DNA from: Candidatus Lumbricidiphila eiseniae | GTDB taxonomy: Bacteria > Actinomycetota > Actinomycetes > Actinomycetales > Microbacteriaceae | Direction of reading: 5' to 3' | Assembly (NCBI GenBank): GCA_002529645.1 | Contig: NAEP01000039.1 | Span: forward strand, 44,697 to 108,696 | DNA length: 64,000 nt | Shown here: positions 27,549 to 36,713 of the stretch, one piece after another | Layout: every line of letters starts with the position of its first letter | How positions within the stretch are numbered: the stretch's first letter is position 1 | Notes under the pieces: model-generated | Databases searched by the model: none | What the model was told of the DNA's origin: nothing | Seen by the model: the letters and a program-made list of their open reading frames with translations, nothing else | Position numbers and translations under genes: made by a program

Positions 27549-29231
27549 TTAGTCACGAGTGAGTTTCCGATATGCCGAACGGTGCGGTTTTGCCGCGTCC
27601 GGGCCGAGTCGTTCAACCTTGTTGGTTTCATAGGCCTCAAAATTTCCCTCGAACCAGTACCAGTGTGCCGGATTTTCCTCGGTGCCTTCGTAGGCGAGAA
27701 TGTGCGTGGCGATCCGGTCGAGGAACCACCGATCGTGGGTGATGACCACGGCGCATCCTGGAAACTCAAGAAGTGCGTTTTCGAGGCTGGAGAGGGTTTC
27801 GACGTCGAGGTCGTTGGTCGGTTCGTCGAGAAGCAGCACGTTGCCGCCCTGCTTAAGCGTGAGCGCAAGGTTAAGGCGATTGCGTTCACCGCCGGAGAGC
27901 ACACCCGCTGGCTTTTGTTGATCTGGACCCTTAAACCCAAACGTGGACACGTACGCTCGGCTTGGTACCTCGGTTTTACCGACCTGGATGTAGTCAAGAC
28001 CGTCGGAGACCACTTCCCAGAGTGTTTTCTTTGGGTCGATGCCACCACGAGTCTGGTCGACATAGGACAGTTGGACGGTCTCCCCGACTTTAAGTTCGCC
28101 GCTATTGAGTTCTTCTAGTCCGACAATTGTTTTGAACAGCGTTGTCTTACCCACACCGTTCGGACCGATAATCCCGACAATTCCGTTCCGAGGCAACGAA
28201 AAACTCAGCCCCTCAATGAGTGTGCGATCACCAAATCCTTTCGATAACTTCTTTGCTTCGAGCACGACGTTTCCCAATCGGGGGCCCGGAGGGATCTGGA
28301 TCTCTTCGAAGTCGAGCTTCTTTGCGCGATCTGCTTCGGCCGCCATTTCCTCGTATCGGGCGAGGCGGGCCTTTGATTTTGCCTGACGTCCCTTTGCGTT
28401 GGAGCGTACCCAGTCGAGTTCTTCGCTGAGGCGCTTGGCCAGTTTCGCGTCTTTCTTACCCTGCACGCTGAGACGTTCTTGTTTCTTTTCCAGATACGTC
28501 GAGTAGTTGCCTTCATAGGGGTAGAGCCGACCGCGGTCAACCTCACAAATCCATTCGGCAACATGGTCGAGAAAGTACCGATCGTGTGTCACAGCGAGCA
28601 CCGCACCGGGATACTTCGCCAGGTGTTGTTCCAGCCACAGCACACTTTCGGCATCGAGGTGGTTGGTCGGTTCGTCAAGCAAGAGCAGGTCGGGTTTCTG
28701 CAAGAGGAGTTTGCACAGGGCCACTCGACGCTTCTCTCCCCCTGATAGGACAGAGATCTTCTCGTCACCCGAGGGGCAGCGCAGCGCGTCCATCGCCTGG
28801 TCAAGTTGTGAGTCTAGGTCCCAGGCATCTGCCGCATCAATTTCTTCCTGCAGTCCGCCCATCTCGGCAAGGAGCACATCGAAATCAGCATCGGGCTCGG
28901 CCATCGCGAGCGAGATCTCATTGAACCGATCAAGTTTGGCTTTGATCAGCCCGACACCCTCCTGCACGTTTTCGAGAACCGTCTTTGACTCGTCAAGAAC
29001 CGGCTCCTGCATGAGGATGCCCACGGTAAACCCTGGACTCAACCGTGCTTCGCCATTGGAGGGCTGATCCAGCCCGGCCATGATTTTCAGGATCGTCGAC
29101 TTCCCGGCACCGTTTGGGCCGACAACACCGATTTTTGCGCCCGGCAGGAACGCCATGGTTACGTCATCAAGGATGACCTTATCGCCGACGGCCTTACGGG
29201 CGCGCACCATGGAGTAGATGTATTCAGCCAC
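27549..29231 (-). CDS. ettA: energy-dependent translational throttle protein EttA (ABC-F)
   Basis: The 560-residue soluble protein has two ABC cassettes: Walker A GPNGAGKST near 36-44 with LSGGEKRR and LLLDEPTNHLDAES, and a second GPNGVGKTT with LSGGERNR and LLLDEPTNDLDVET. The arm and linker between them (ERLSVQGKKDAKLAKRLSEE) and the length fit EttA. EttA binds the ribosomal E site and gates the first elongation step by energy state. There are no membrane segments, so it is not a transporter. Confidence 0.95.
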   Translation of the reverse strand: MAEYIYSMVRARKAVGDKVILDDVTMAFLPGAKIGVVGPNGAGKSTILKIMAGLDQPSNGEARLSPGFTVGILMQEPVLDESKTVLENVQEGVGLIKAKLDRFNEISLAMAEPDADFDVLLAEMGGLQEEIDAADAWDLDSQLDQAMDALRCPSGDEKISVLSGGEKRRVALCKLLLQKPDLLLLDEPTNHLDAESVLWLEQHLAKYPGAVLAVTHDRYFLDHVAEWICEVDRGRLYPYEGNYSTYLEKKQERLSVQGKKDAKLAKRLSEELDWVRSNAKGRQAKSKARLARYEEMAAEADRAKKLDFEEIQIPPGPRLGNVVLEAKKLSKGFGDRTLIEGLSFSLPRNGIVGIIGPNGVGKTTLFKTIVGLEELNSGELKVGETVQLSYVDQTRGGIDPKKTLWEVVSDGLDYIQVGKTEVPSRAYVSTFGFKGPDQQKPAGVLSGGERNRLNLALTLKQGGNVLLLDEPTNDLDVETLSSLENALLEFPGCAVVITHDRWFLDRIATHILAYEGTEENPAHWYWFEGNFEAYETNKVERLGPDAAKPHRSAYRKLTRD

Positions 29232-29546
29232 TGTTTTTCCTCACACCCGGTGTCGAAACGGCCGCCGCAGCGGCCCACGCGTCCGCCCAATCGACGCACG
29301 GCAGCCAGTCTACTTGTGTTGACGGGCGAGTCTTTGGTTGCGCTGACGGGCACGCCTTCGATTGTGTTGACGGGCACGTCCTCGACCGAGCGCACGCACC
29401 GCGGGCAGAATCAGACGGGTAAGTCCTCAAGCCGTGCGCGCGCACCCTGGGAAGCGGATGGTACTTCGTCGCACGCCTTTCCGCCCAAACGGCCCTGCGC
29501 GCGCCGGAAAGTGCCTCCCCGTGCACCCTGGAAAGTGCCTCCCTGC
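29232..29546. repeat. intergenic region with a 24-bp tandem repeat (three units)
   Basis: TTGACGGGC or CTGACGGGC recurs at 29319, 29343 and 29367, a 24-bp minisatellite running to about 29391. A second pair, GGAAAGTGCCTCCC, occurs at 29507 and near 29529. No gene is supported here. Confidence 0.6.
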
Positions 29547-30026
29547 TTATTTTTGGCCGATGAGGCAGGTGCCCGTGGAAATCGGTGGGACCACAATGCT
29601 GTGGTACCCGTTGGACTTCGGGCCATACTGACCGATCAGACACTGATTCTTGAACTTCACCGCGAACTGAATGGAGTCCGCGGCCAAACCCGTCGTGGTT
29701 TTATCGGGCGTCACCGTAATCGCGGAGTGATCAAATCCGGCAGCGGACAGTGCCTGCACAAAGTCAGCGCCCTTGGCATCGCCGTTCGACGCAATGAGGC
29801 GAGTGTTGACGTAATCAAAGTACGCCCGATTGTCGGCCGCGGTGCCATTAGGCTGCAACGTCGGCGGTGCACTGCTCGGGGTCGCACTCACACTCGGGTC
29901 GGGCGAGGCGCTCGGTCCGCTGGCCGGGGTATCGGAGTTCCCCAAGAGACTGCAGGCGCTCAGGGCGACTACAACCGCAGCAAGCCCCAGCGCAACTCCC
30001 GCGCGCGCGCCGTGCCTCACACTCAT
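29547..30026 (-). CDS. predicted lipoprotein (DUF6993-like)
   Basis: The 159-residue product has a lipoprotein signal peptide with lipobox LSAC: a hydrophobic core AGVALGLAAVVVALSAC, then a Ser/Pro/Thr-rich linker to about residue 55. A compact domain follows with two Cys residues near the C-terminus (QCLIGQYG and GTCLIGQK), which may form a disulphide. It resembles a lipoprotein found beside ssb in Microbacteriaceae. Its function is unknown. Confidence 0.8.
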   Translation of the reverse strand: MSVRHGARAGVALGLAAVVVALSACSLLGNSDTPASGPSASPDPSVSATPSSAPPTLQPNGTAADNRAYFDYVNTRLIASNGDAKGADFVQALSAAGFDHSAITVTPDKTTTGLAADSIQFAVKFKNQCLIGQYGPKSNGYHSIVVPPISTGTCLIGQK

Positions 30027-30109
30027 TGTTCCCCTTACGTAGGTTCGGATCGGTCAAGTGCCCCAGCGAGTCTACGCGGTCAAGCCCACACAGGCCTGTC
30101 CGCCGAGCC

Positions 30110-30697
30110 CTATCCACGGGCGGATACAGCGCGGCCACGCTCTTCTGCCCCCGTGTCTGCAACCACAAATACAGGACTATCAGACCGGTCGGAGCCATCC
30201 GATAAAACAGATGAACCAAACCCCAGGGGCACCGGGGGCGGCTCGGAAACAGGCCACCCCAAGGCGCTGTCCCGGTCGGCAAGATGCTCGGATGCCGCCT
30301 CCGGCGACTGTTGCTCGTGCCCATCCACCGGGCGCGATACCCGCACCCGCTCGAACGTACTCACCCCCCAGGTGAGATCGTGTCCGAGTGACTCTGACTC
30401 GATCTCAGCCGTCGTTCCGGTGCGTTCACCTGATTCCCACTGTCGAAGTCGCAGTCGACCGCGCACGAGAACACGCTCACCCTTGCGAATAGAGGCGTGC
30501 ACATTAGCGGCGAGTTGGCGAAACGTAGAGACGGTGTACCAGTTGGTCTCACCGTCTTCCCACGAGGCCTTCGCACGATCGAAATATCGACGGGTGGAGG
30601 CGAGCCGAAACGAGGTAATCTCCAACCCCTGCGCTGTGATGTGGTGCTGCGGGTCAGTGCCAACCACACCGGCCACGGTAATGCTGTCTGTCATCAA
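30110..30697 (-). CDS. ssb: single-stranded DNA-binding protein paralogue
   Basis: The frame encodes 195 residues. The OB-fold part covers residues 1-115: DSITVAGVVGTDPQHHIT, then ITSFRLASTRRYFD, TNWYTVSTFRQLAANVHASI and KGERVLVRGRLRLRQW. The C-terminal 80 residues are low-complexity and lack the acidic tip (DDIPF-like) by which the main SSB recruits partners. So this is probably the second SSB (SsbB-like) rather than the replication SSB. Confidence 0.88.
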   Translation of the reverse strand: MMTDSITVAGVVGTDPQHHITAQGLEITSFRLASTRRYFDRAKASWEDGETNWYTVSTFRQLAANVHASIRKGERVLVRGRLRLRQWESGERTGTTAEIESESLGHDLTWGVSTFERVRVSRPVDGHEQQSPEAASEHLADRDSALGWPVSEPPPVPLGFGSSVLSDGSDRSDSPVFVVADTGAEERGRAVSARG

Positions 30698-30738
30698 TCA
30701 ATCCTTCGCTAGTGCCGCGCAGCGGCGTTGTGTGGACG

Positions 30739-30785
30739 TGGCTCCGAGACACCCCTCGTGCCAGAAACAACGTCTCGGAGCCACA
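30739..30785. other. perfect 13-bp inverted repeat upstream of ssb
   Basis: GTGGCTCCGAGAC (30739-30751) pairs with GTCTCGGAGCCAC (30773-30785) around a 21-nt loop. It lies 40 bp upstream of the ssb start, with no T-run after either arm, so it may be an operator or an mRNA leader structure rather than a terminator. Confidence 0.6.
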
Positions 30786-30876
30786 CCACAATGGTGCTCA
30801 CCCGGCCCGCTCGGTTGCAGAGCTGAATGGCTTCTGGGGAAAAATGTGGCAGTGTGGGTGACTGTGATGGACAAGC

Positions 30877-30965
30877 AGTAGGCCCTCATTCGCGCGGAGC
30901 AAATTGCGGATCAATGAGCCCGGGGATAATAACTGCGAGTAGGCCCTCATTCGCGCGGAGCAAAT
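30877..30965. repeat. two identical 28-bp direct repeats, 61-bp period (CRISPR-like unit)
   Basis: A 28-bp sequence starting AGTAGGCCCTCATTCG occurs at 30877-30904 and again without change at 30938-30965, separated by 33 bp of unrelated sequence. These are the dimensions of the type I-E array in this window, but the repeat itself differs. No third unit is present 61 bp to either side. The rest of 30698-31038 holds nothing else recognisable. Confidence 0.85.
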
Positions 30966-31038
30966 ACCACCCCCGTGAGCCACGAAGATTAAAACCCAGG
31001 AAACCCACAGGGTCGGCGGAAAGCCGTAGAGTGGTGGG

Positions 31039-32049
31039 ATGAGCTACATCGCCGACGATGCCCGCTACGACCACATGTCCTACCGCCGGGTTGGCCACTC
31101 GGGCTTGGTGTTGCCCGAAATATCGCTCGGCCTGTGGCAGAACTTCGGAACCTCTCACTCAGCGCAGGAGCAGCGTGCGATCGTGCATCGGGCGTTTGAC
31201 CGGGGCATCCTGCACTTCGATCTTGCGAACAATTACGGTCCCCCGCCGGGAAGCGCGGAGATCAATTTTGGGAAGATTCTTGCGTCTGATTTAGCAAGCT
31301 ACCGAGACGAGCTCATCGTCTCAACGAAGGCTGGCTGGCCGATGTGGCCCGGCCCCTACGGTGATCTTGGATCGCGTAAGTACCTCATCGCCTCGCTCGA
31401 CCAGAGCTTGACTCGGCTGGGGCTCGACTACGTTGACATCTATTACTCGCATCGACCCGATCCCGACACACCAATCGAGGAAACGATGGGAGCACTCGCC
31501 TCCGTTGTGCGGCAGGGCAAGGCGCTCTACGTCGGTATCTCGGCCTATAACCCCGAGCAGACTCAACGCGCTGCGGCTGCGCTGCAGTCCGAAGGGGTAC
31601 CACTTGCCATCCATCAACCGCGCTATTCGATGTTTGACCGCCACATTGAAGAATCGGGCCTCTTCGACACGCTTGAAGAACTCCAAACTGCGAGCATCGT
31701 ATTCTCTCCGCTGGCTCAGGGACTGCTCACTGACCGATACCTGAACGGTTCCGTGCCGACAACCTCGCGCGCCGCCGTCAACGGTAGCCTGTCTGAATCA
31801 GCGATCACCGAGGACTACCTCGCCCGTGCCCGCGCACTTTCGGCGATTGCCGCGGATCGCGGACAGACACTCGCACAACTTGCCCTGACGTGGGTGTTGC
31901 GGCAGCCGCGAGTTGCGAGTGCGCTCATCGGTGCGTCGAGCGTTGAACAGCTTGACCAAAACCTCGCAGCACTGGATGCCCCGGCCCTCACTCATTCGGA
32001 ACTGGCACTGATTGAGCCACACACGGCCCGCGGTGTCGTGCTGGGGTAG
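31039..32049 (+). CDS. aldo/keto reductase (L-glyceraldehyde-3-phosphate reductase-like)
   Basis: Over 336 residues the aldo/keto reductase tetrad is visible: Asp61 and Tyr66 (FDLANNYG), Lys97 (STKAGW) and His138 (YYSHRPD). GLWQNFGTS, NYGPPPGSAE and PMWPGPYGD are blocks seen in the YghZ/Gpr group, which reduces L-glyceraldehyde-3-phosphate and methylglyoxal with NADPH. It is a single gene, divergent from ssb. The reductase class is secure, the substrate is inferred. Confidence 0.9.
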   Translation: MSYIADDARYDHMSYRRVGHSGLVLPEISLGLWQNFGTSHSAQEQRAIVHRAFDRGILHFDLANNYGPPPGSAEINFGKILASDLASYRDELIVSTKAGWPMWPGPYGDLGSRKYLIASLDQSLTRLGLDYVDIYYSHRPDPDTPIEETMGALASVVRQGKALYVGISAYNPEQTQRAAAALQSEGVPLAIHQPRYSMFDRHIEESGLFDTLEELQTASIVFSPLAQGLLTDRYLNGSVPTTSRAAVNGSLSESAITEDYLARARALSAIAADRGQTLAQLALTWVLRQPRVASALIGASSVEQLDQNLAALDAPALTHSELALIEPHTARGVVLG

Positions 32050-32067
32050 CGCACGGAGCAGGGTCGC

Positions 32068-32217
32068 GAGCATCCGGCTCGGAGAACTGTGCAGTTCTGT
32101 GGGCGTACCCTGGCACGTTAGAGGCAGCCGTGCACCCAGTTCGAACGACGGTCATCCCGGCGACCGATCTTGTCGAAGTAGTCGCGGGAGTGAGCGTCCG
32201 GCTCGAACGGCGGTCAT
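32068..32217. repeat. three diverged repeat units at a 62-bp period
   Basis: Units begin at about 32068 (GAGCATCCGGCTCG), 32130 (GTGCACCCAGTTCGAACG) and 32192 (GAGCGTCCGGCTCGAACG). The last two share TCGAACGNCGGTCAT at an offset of 62 bp. Conservation is moderate and could be chance for the first unit. No gene is seen in 32050-32341. Confidence 0.4.
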
Positions 32218-32341
32218 AGACAGTGAGCCGTGAATTGCGGGCGGGCGGCATGCGCACACGAACTCCCGAATGTCAGTGGTTGTGAATACGTTCTTCTCAC
32301 AGGCCAGGGTTGGCCGGCCCACCGAGTGAGGAGAAGAAAAT

Positions 32342-32638
32342 ATGCCTACCACCGTCATGACAAACCCGGTTGTTTGGGAGGTCCCGGCCACCGCAGCACC
32401 GTCCACCCGTGCGCTGCTGCGCGAACCCTTCCCTGAGGCAGTGCGCGGCCTCACATTCACTCCGGCAGCACCCGGTTTGTGGCGGGTGACACGAGCCGAT
32501 GGTCTTGTCTTGGGTCACATCGAACGGCGGTCGGATTCAGAGCGGTATCGCGTGCGCCGAATGAGAGCGGGAACTCTACGATCACTGCCGGTGGGCGAGT
32601 TCTGGTCGCCACGCGAGGCCGCCGATGTCTTTCAATAA
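32342..32638 (+). CDS. small hypothetical protein
   Basis: The 98-residue product reads MPTTVMTNPVVWEVPATAAPST, with a middle part GLWRVTRADGLVLGHIERR and a basic region RYRVRRMRAG. The central strand-rich segment suggests a small globular domain, but no family is recognised. A GAGGAGAAGAAA stretch upstream supplies a strong ribosome binding site, which supports this being a real gene. Confidence 0.65.
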   Translation: MPTTVMTNPVVWEVPATAAPSTRALLREPFPEAVRGLTFTPAAPGLWRVTRADGLVLGHIERRSDSERYRVRRMRAGTLRSLPVGEFWSPREAADVFQ

Positions 32639-32672
32639 CAACGCGAGACCACCGACAGCGCTCGACAGCGCT

Positions 32673-32708
32673 CGCGTGGCCTTAACAAGCAAACGTGCAG
32701 GCCACGCG
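32673..32708. terminator. hairpin after the small hypothetical gene
   Basis: CGCGTGGCC (32673-32681) pairs perfectly with GGCCACGCG (32700-32708) around an 18-nt loop. No T-run follows, so terminator function is tentative. Confidence 0.4.
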
Positions 32709-32775
32709 GGACTCATCACCGGGCACGCCGCATGGGCTAGGCCAAATACCGCGTCAACAGGCTTAGGGTCACCTC

Positions 32776-33429
32776 ATGAACCTGTTAAATGAGTTCCTCG
32801 CCTGGCTCGGGGCTCCTGCGACACGGCCCGCGTTGTTTTCGGCACTCGTCCTGTTTATCGCGATGCTTGCCTCGGGGATCCTCGCGGCGTTTATCGCTCG
32901 ACGCGCACTTCGCGGCATCGTTGAGCAGCGCGATCGTGAGGGCAAGATTGCGGTCATCGCCGCGGTCATCGACGCGGCCGCTGAGGCATCCGTGTGGAAT
33001 TCGCTGACGCCGCAAGAGCAGGTTCTGTCGGATCGGGCGGTCGCACAAACTGAGCTTCTGATGCGTTTGCTTCCGATTCGAGGCGCAGATGTTGCTGCGA
33101 GCTGGGCGAGCCACGAATTGCGTGAACTCAAACGCAGATCTGCAACGTTCGGGTACCAACTTGAACCGGCGGTGGAGGAGTTCCGCGACCGACTCATTGA
33201 GTGGCAGAAGCGCCCCCATCGGGCACGCCGGGGATTTTTGGCCGATTTGAATCAGTGGAAGCTTGTGCAGCGAACCCCGGAAAGCGCCCTCCAAGACAAC
33301 CAGGACACGTGGGTTGCGGTGCAGCACCACGAGCGTTTCAGCGCAACCCATCTGGAAGGGATAAGACCCACAACAACCGAAACTGCTCCGGCAGCAACAG
33401 AAAAACTCACCGTCTCCCCACGACTCTGA
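32776..33429 (+). CDS. hypothetical membrane-anchored protein
   Basis: This 217-residue protein has one strong N-terminal membrane helix (PALFSALVLFIAMLASGILAAF, about 18-39). A cytoplasmic helical domain rich in Arg, Glu and Ala follows, with EWQKRPHRARRGFLADLNQW near 145. The tail is Thr/Ala-rich. I do not recognise a family; the layout (single N-terminal helix plus coiled-coil-like domain) suggests a membrane-tethered accessory protein. Confidence 0.75.
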   Translation: MNLLNEFLAWLGAPATRPALFSALVLFIAMLASGILAAFIARRALRGIVEQRDREGKIAVIAAVIDAAAEASVWNSLTPQEQVLSDRAVAQTELLMRLLPIRGADVAASWASHELRELKRRSATFGYQLEPAVEEFRDRLIEWQKRPHRARRGFLADLNQWKLVQRTPESALQDNQDTWVAVQHHERFSATHLEGIRPTTTETAPAATEKLTVSPRL

Positions 33430-33532
33430 ACGCCTGAGTGCCGCTCGCAACCACAAACGAGAGCGAACCCACCCGGCTACCAACGCGACTCAATCCGGCT
33501 ACCAACACGGTTCCATTTCGGCGTAAAAACCG

Positions 33533-34858
33533 CTAATCCTTCAGGGAAAGCATCGGTGTCGGGCGGCGAAACCCTCTCGTGCTCAGCGTGAGAATGATCA
33601 CGCCCAGCACAAGCCATCCAAGACCAACGTAAAACGAACGGGCAGATAGGCTCGTCCACAGCCACACGGTGAGCGCAAAACCAATGAGCGGAACAACGAT
33701 GTTGTGCGCAAATGCCATTCCGGTACGCTCCCTGCGGTCTATGGCATAGTGCTTAATCACACTGAGATTCACCGCTGAAAACGCGATCAACGCACCGAAA
33801 CTGACGACCTCAACGAGAAGATCCAAACTAATCAAGATCGCGGCAAGCGACAAGATCGACACACTGAGAATGGCGGCAACCGGGGTGGCAAACCGCGCCG
33901 AAAGCTGACCAAAAATACGGCCCGGGAGCACTCCGTCGCGCCCCATCGCGTAAAGGATCCGCGAGACGGATGCGTGGGATGTGAGCGCAGAGCCGAACGC
34001 AGCGGACAGAAAAACCGCGGTGAAAAATACGGCGAAGAATTTCCCACCGACCGCTGTCATAACATCCAACGGTGCTGAATCAACGTCTGCAAACGCATTA
34101 GACGGGAAGAAAATTTGAGACAGGTAAGAAAGAGCGATAAACAGAACTCCAGCAATCACCGTTGTCAGCATAATAGCTCGCGGCACAGATCGGGTCGGGT
34201 TTTTCGCTTCTTCTGCAAGCGTTGATACCGCGTCAAACCCAAGGAACGATAGGCACAGAATCGCAGCCCCTGTGAAAATCACACCAACTCCCTCCGTTGT
34301 TCCGTCTCCGATGAACGGTGCGGCTGGATTGACAGTATGCCCAGAGAGCGACACCAAACCCATGACAACAAACACGACGATAAATATCACCTGCACAGCG
34401 ATAATGGAAAAGCTTGCCCATGAAACCGACATGATTCCAAGAACATTGAGCAGCGACACGACAGCAATTGCCGCCACAATAAACACCCACTTCGGCACCG
34501 CAGGGAACCAACTGCTGAGGTAGACACTCATGACAAGATAGTTCAGCATCGGCAAGAAAAGGTAGTCGAGCAGAAGAGCCCAGCCGGCGAGGAACCCAGT
34601 ATGTGGCCCAAAACTTCGTTGAGTGTACACATATGCTGATCCGGCATAGGGGTACGCATACGCCATCCGCGCGTACGAACGAGCTGTGAAGAGCATCGCT
34701 GCGAGCGTAACAATATACGCTACCGGAACACGCCCACCGGTTGTCACCGTCACCAGCCCATACGTCGTGAAGACGGTGAGTGGCACCATGTATACCAACC
34801 CAAAAAATACCAAACTTGGAATTCCGAGCGCTCGGCGCAGTGTGGTGGTGTGAGTCAC
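33533..34858 (-). CDS. APC family amino-acid permease
   Basis: From a GTG at 34858 (GAAAGG upstream) the protein has 441 residues and about 12 hydrophobic segments. It begins ALGIPSLVFFGLVYMVPLTVF, then YARMAYAYPYAGSAYVYTQR and SFGPHTGFLAGWALLLDY, the conserved early part of the amino acid-polyamine-organocation family. ILCLSFLGFDAVSTLAEE is the usual helix-6 region. It imports an amino acid or amine by proton symport. An ATG 45 bp further upstream is in frame but less likely as the start. It lies downstream of an amidohydrolase gene on the same strand. Confidence 0.9.
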   Translation of the reverse strand: MTHTTTLRRALGIPSLVFFGLVYMVPLTVFTTYGLVTVTTGGRVPVAYIVTLAAMLFTARSYARMAYAYPYAGSAYVYTQRSFGPHTGFLAGWALLLDYLFLPMLNYLVMSVYLSSWFPAVPKWVFIVAAIAVVSLLNVLGIMSVSWASFSIIAVQVIFIVVFVVMGLVSLSGHTVNPAAPFIGDGTTEGVGVIFTGAAILCLSFLGFDAVSTLAEEAKNPTRSVPRAIMLTTVIAGVLFIALSYLSQIFFPSNAFADVDSAPLDVMTAVGGKFFAVFFTAVFLSAAFGSALTSHASVSRILYAMGRDGVLPGRIFGQLSARFATPVAAILSVSILSLAAILISLDLLVEVVSFGALIAFSAVNLSVIKHYAIDRRERTGMAFAHNIVVPLIGFALTVWLWTSLSARSFYVGLGWLVLGVIILTLSTRGFRRPTPMLSLKD

Positions 34859-34953
34859 TGTTGAAGCCTTTCGATAAATAATAAGAAGGTGAACCGCGTA
34901 CATGAGAAACTGGGTGGCTCAATAGAGAAAAGACGCCACAATAGAAGAGTTTG

Positions 34954-36585
34954 TTAGGTGTCGATACCAGCAAGATAAGTGGCAACAACGGGAATACCTG
35001 GCAACTCGCGGGGAGTGCTGTTGCGCGGATCGCGCCCGAGCCACACCATGTCCGCGCTCATCCCGGGACGAAGAGAACCCCAGGGAACAGCTGCGATATC
35101 CCCGAACGCCTGGTGGGCCACCGAAACCGTGTACGCACGCAACGCTGCATCAATATTGATGATCTCGTGGGGCACCCATCCCCCCTCTGGAATACCGTCT
35201 GATGTGGTACGACTGGTGGCGATAGCGATCCCCTCACGAGGGTCAGCAGACGAGACCGGCCAGTCCGAGCCAAACGCGAGGGGTGCCCCGCTCGCAAGAA
35301 GCGATGCCATTTGGTACTGACGGTCCGCACGTTCAATACCGAGCCGCGGCACCGTGAGAACGGTCATGAGCGGATCCAACTGCGCCCACAGAGGCTGCAT
35401 GTTTGCGATGACGTTAAGCCGAGCAAAGCGGGGCAGATCCACCTCGTCAATGAGTTGGGTGTGGGCTAGTACCGGCCGCCGGTCGCGCGACCCGTTCACG
35501 GTCGCAACGTAGTCGATGGCGTCAAGCCCCTGTCGAATCGCGGCATCCCCAATCGCATGAATGTGCGTTTGGAACCCGGCCTCATCAACCGCTCGCACCG
35601 CGTCTCGTAACCCGGATGGTGACCAAACAGAAATCCCCCGCTTATGAACCGCAGAACAATACGGTTCAAGCAGCGCTCCGGTCTCACTTTCGATAACCCC
35701 GTCGGCAAAGAACTTCACCGTATTCGCCGTAAGTAGCGAGCTCTCAAGAGCTGCAACCCGCCTCCGCGACGCAAGCATCTCGGGAAACTGAGCGGTGAAA
35801 TACCGTGGATCAGCGTACAAGGCAAGGTTGTAGCGCACCGTCAGCATTCCCCGAACGACAGCCTCCACATACACATCAACGTCTTCAGACTCAACCCAGG
35901 CATCCTGCACCCATGTCACTCCGTAAGACCGGTAAAACTCGGACGCTCGACCCAGGGCTCTCAACCGGGTATCAAGGCTGCGGGCAGGTACCGCGTCAAG
36001 CATCAGATCAACAGCACCCCACTCACGAAGAGTGCCAAGCGGTGAGCCATCACCGCGGCGAGGTATCTCCCCGAGTTCCGGATCCGGCGTGGACGCGGTG
36101 ATACCAACACGTTCAAATGCCAGCGAATTACACCACACCGTGTGATAGTCCCACGCTCTGAGAACAACGGGTCGATCTGAGACAGCATCATCAAGCCAGC
36201 GAGCATCAAACAGGCCTTCACTGGCAAGACTGCTGTCGTACGAGGCCCCGATGACCCACTCCTCGTTCGGATGAGCCTCAGCCCACCGCCGAACCTCGGC
36301 CACGATCTGCTCAACCGACTCACAGGCACGAACAGCAGGACCCTCTGCTTCCAGGCCACCCAGGAGAGGGTGAGCGTGCCCATCACGAAAGCTCGGCATG
36401 AGGAATCCGCCATCGAGATCAACCGTCTCCACCGCACTCGCCGACTGACCCTGCATACCGTGCGCCTGCTGCCGTGCTGCGTCACCAAGCGCGCACACTC
36501 TACCGTCTCTCACAAGAAGTGCATCGCTCGACGCTGAGCCATCCCCCGGCCAGATAACACCACCGGTAAAAAGAGTTGCTGCCAC
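34954..36585 (-). CDS. amidohydrolase family protein (YtcJ-like, amidohydrolase_3)
   Basis: The frame starts at a GTG at 36585, preceded by GAAGGGG, and encodes 543 residues; an in-frame ATG at 36648 is possible. LDGGFLMPSFRDGHAHPLLGG carries the HxH metal motif, QTHIHAIGDAAIRQGLDAID a second metal-site block, and LAFGSDWPVSSADPREGI the conserved Asp. This is the layout of YtcJ-type metal-dependent amidohydrolases acting on an unknown amide or N-acyl compound. It is 50 bp upstream of the permease gene, so the two may work as uptake and hydrolysis of one nitrogen source. Confidence 0.9.
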   Translation of the reverse strand: MAATLFTGGVIWPGDGSASSDALLVRDGRVCALGDAARQQAHGMQGQSASAVETVDLDGGFLMPSFRDGHAHPLLGGLEAEGPAVRACESVEQIVAEVRRWAEAHPNEEWVIGASYDSSLASEGLFDARWLDDAVSDRPVVLRAWDYHTVWCNSLAFERVGITASTPDPELGEIPRRGDGSPLGTLREWGAVDLMLDAVPARSLDTRLRALGRASEFYRSYGVTWVQDAWVESEDVDVYVEAVVRGMLTVRYNLALYADPRYFTAQFPEMLASRRRVAALESSLLTANTVKFFADGVIESETGALLEPYCSAVHKRGISVWSPSGLRDAVRAVDEAGFQTHIHAIGDAAIRQGLDAIDYVATVNGSRDRRPVLAHTQLIDEVDLPRFARLNVIANMQPLWAQLDPLMTVLTVPRLGIERADRQYQMASLLASGAPLAFGSDWPVSSADPREGIAIATSRTTSDGIPEGGWVPHEIINIDAALRAYTVSVAHQAFGDIAAVPWGSLRPGMSADMVWLGRDPRNSTPRELPGIPVVATYLAGIDT

Positions 36586-36713
36586 GTGTATACCCCTTCT
36601 GCCGAGAACCATTTCTACGCAACGGTAGCAATAACTCAGCGAGGACATGTCAGGACGAAATTACGGTCATAATTTCTGGATGCCGCGCTGTGCACCAGGC
36701 CCCAGAATAACCC

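Noticed and set aside
29250..30881. 543-codon plus-strand open frame
   Set aside because: It runs antisense across the lipoprotein and ssb genes, has a low-complexity basic composition and no family match; the opposite strand has recognisable proteins.
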